From Prevotellaceae bacterium (GTDB lineage: Bacteria > Bacteroidota > Bacteroidia > Bacteroidales > UBA932), in assembly GCA_031290755.1 (NCBI GenBank), contig JAITMY010000142.1, forward strand, positions 1 to 7,682: a stretch of DNA of 7,682 nucleotides, read 5' to 3'. The first letter of the stretch is position 1; every line of letters begins with the position of its first letter. A model generated the notes under the pieces. It saw only the letters and a list, made by a program, of their open reading frames with translations, was not told the origin of the DNA and made no database searches. A program made the position numbers and the translations under genes. Shown here piece by piece: positions 6,205 to 7,682 of the stretch.

Positions 6205-7682
6205 ATGAACAAACATTTTACATCCATTGCTGCTGCCGCGCTGCTGGCGTGCGGATGCGGGCAGCAGGACAGGCAGGGCGCCATGAGCGCCATCATTGGC
6301 GCAGGGGCCGTGGCGGAAACGCTGGACTCGCTGTCGCGCAAATACCCCGAAGCAGACACGCTGCTGATGCGGCGCGGGGTGGAGCTCACCGCCCGCTTCT
6401 GGCTTGAGCAGGACGGCACGGCGGACGAGTTCAGGGCGTTTTGCCTTGCGAGCTACCTGCCGCACCAGCGGGGCGAGCTACAGCAGCGCTTTGCGGACAA
6501 TCTGGCCGCCGTGAACGGTGGCTTCGGGCGGATGTCAACGCAGCTGCAATTTGCAATGCACGTTGAGCGCGGCGACCTGCTGCCCGTGGATGCGACCTTT
6601 GCGGAGTGGACGCCGTCGGCGCACCTGAGCGACGACTGGTTTGCCAACAAGCTGGCGCTGACGCTGCACCTCAACTTCCCCTACTACGGGCTTGAGGAGC
6701 GCAACGCGCAGGGCATGGGGTGGAGCGCCGAGGCGCAGGCTGCCGCTAACTTGGGGCAGTGCTTCGCCTCGCGTGCGCCGGAGGAGGTACACCGCAAGGC
6801 GGCCACGGCGGAGGTACGCGCCGAAATGTACGCGATGGACTACAACATTTTTATGCACCACATTGTGGATGCCGAAGGAAACAGGTACTTCCCCGAGGCA
6901 ATGCGCCTCATCTCGCACTGGGGGCTGCGCGACGAACTCAAAAGCAGCTACGCCGACAAAACCGAGCAGGGGCGCACCAAGCAGCAGCTCATCTACGACC
7001 TGATGCTGCGCATCATTGCGCAGGACATTCCGCAGGAATTTATCAACGCGCAGGGCAGCGACTACTGCCCTGCGAGCAACACGCTCTACCGCGGCGGTGC
7101 GCCCGCGGCTACGTTTGCCCGCGAGCCGGACACCCGCTACGCCCGTCTGCTCGACGTTTTCAATGCGCAGCGTGCGGCAGACCCTTACTCGCCGCTGTAC
7201 CCCAACGCCATCACGCGGGCGTTTGACGCCGGCCTCGAAATGACGTTCGGCGAGGTAGAGGCGCTGTTCAAGGAGCTGCTCTCGTCGCCCGTGAACAAAG
7301 AGGTTGCAGCGCTGATAGGCAAGCGGCTTGGGCGCCCGCTGCAACCCTACGACATCTGGTACGACGGCTTCAAAGCCCGCAGCGCCATCAGCGAGGACGA
7401 GCTGACCGCCGCCACCGTAAAGCGATTCCCCAACGCCGCCGCGCTGAACCGGCAGCTGCCCGACCTGCTGCAAAAGTTGGGCTTTGCCCGCGCCCGCGCC
7501 GAGGAGCTGTGCAGCCACATCGCGGTGGACGCCGCGCGTGGCTCAGGGCACGCCATGGGCGCTACGATGAAGGGCGACACCTCGCGGCTGCGTGCGCGCA
7601 TTCCCGCGGCAGGGCTGGACTACAAGGGATTTAACATCGCCGTGCACGAGTTTGGGCACAACGTAGAGCAGACCATTAGCAT
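6205..7682 (+). CDS. Predicted lipoprotein zinc metallopeptidase, M3-like (C-terminus beyond the right edge)
   Basis: The frame opens at ATG 6205 and runs 492 codons to the edge without a stop. The N-terminus is a short lipoprotein signal: K3/H4, a hydrophobic Ala-rich segment and the lipobox LLAC, with C16 as the lipidated cysteine, so export to the periplasm or cell surface is likely. Residues about 20-450 are mostly helical-looking and I recognise no domain in them. HEFGH at 481-485 in AVHEFGHNVEQ is a gluzincin-type zinc site, with H481 and H485 as ligands and E482 as the catalytic base. HEFGH in this hydrophobic setting, after a long helical N-terminal region, resembles family M3 (oligopeptidase F, Dcp and thimet oligopeptidase). 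The conserved-looking GSGHAMGATMKGD just upstream may line the active site. The third zinc ligand would lie beyond the window. No Shine-Dalgarno or promoter box is evident in the 55 nt before it. GC content returns to that of the chromosomal genes. Confidence 0.75.
   Translation, partial: MNKHFTSIAAAALLACGCGQQDRQGAMSAIIGAGAVAETLDSLSRKYPEADTLLMRRGVELTARFWLEQDGTADEFRAFCLASYLPHQRGELQQRFADNLAAVNGGFGRMSTQLQFAMHVERGDLLPVDATFAEWTPSAHLSDDWFANKLALTLHLNFPYYGLEERNAQGMGWSAEAQAAANLGQCFASRAPEEVHRKAATAEVRAEMYAMDYNIFMHHIVDAEGNRYFPEAMRLISHWGLRDELKSSYADKTEQGRTKQQLIYDLMLRIIAQDIPQEFINAQGSDYCPASNTLYRGGAPAATFAREPDTRYARLLDVFNAQRAADPYSPLYPNAITRAFDAGLEMTFGEVEALFKELLSSPVNKEVAALIGKRLGRPLQPYDIWYDGFKARSAISEDELTAATVKRFPNAAALNRQLPDLLQKLGFARARAEELCSHIAVDAARGSGHAMGATMKGDTSRLRARIPAAGLDYKGFNIAVHEFGHNVEQTIS

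Noticed and set aside
6149..6208. 19-codon open frame overlapping the antitoxin stop and the lipoprotein ATG
   Set aside because: It is too short, has no conserved features and no ribosome-binding signal. It arises by chance from the TAATGA context.

Overview
The window looks like chromosomal DNA from a GC-rich member of the Bacteroidota, probably the Bacteroidales. This rests on three things. Intergenic regions carry the Bacteroidota sigma-factor promoter form (-33 TTTG, -7 TAnnTTTG). Most starts lack a Shine-Dalgarno sequence. The RecQ has the long C-terminal extension and sequence style of that group. The genus cannot be fixed from this sequence.

Layout. Positions 1-2981 are on the minus strand: recQ (complete helicase, 733 aa) is followed after 21 nt, in the same frame, by dnaG (primase, N-terminal 252 residues; the rest lies beyond the left edge). 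An AT-rich divergent intergenic region of 200 nt (2982-3181) carries a plausible promoter in each direction. From 3182 everything is on the plus strand: ugd (UDP-glucose 6-dehydrogenase) and uxs (UDP-glucuronate decarboxylase), a two-gene nucleotide-sugar cassette converting UDP-glucose to UDP-xylose through UDP-glucuronate. Next comes a visibly AT-richer islet (about 5527-6204) holding a BrnT/BrnA-type toxin-antitoxin pair with its own promoter. The last gene, from 6205 and open at the right edge, is a lipoprotein with an HEFGH zinc-metallopeptidase motif resembling the M3 group.

How the genes work together. recQ and dnaG are replication and repair genes that are probably co-transcribed. ugd and uxs supply UDP-glucuronate and UDP-xylose for surface glycans. 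The toxin-antitoxin pair is self-contained and looks acquired. Its antitoxin departs from the family pattern just after the first strand of the expected ribbon-helix-helix domain, which is the most checkable oddity here. The terminal lipoprotein has a long N-terminal region of about 450 residues that I do not recognise, and it is the most likely place for undescribed biochemistry. I found no CRISPR array, insertion sequence, tRNA or rRNA, and no convincing evidence of a new multi-gene system.
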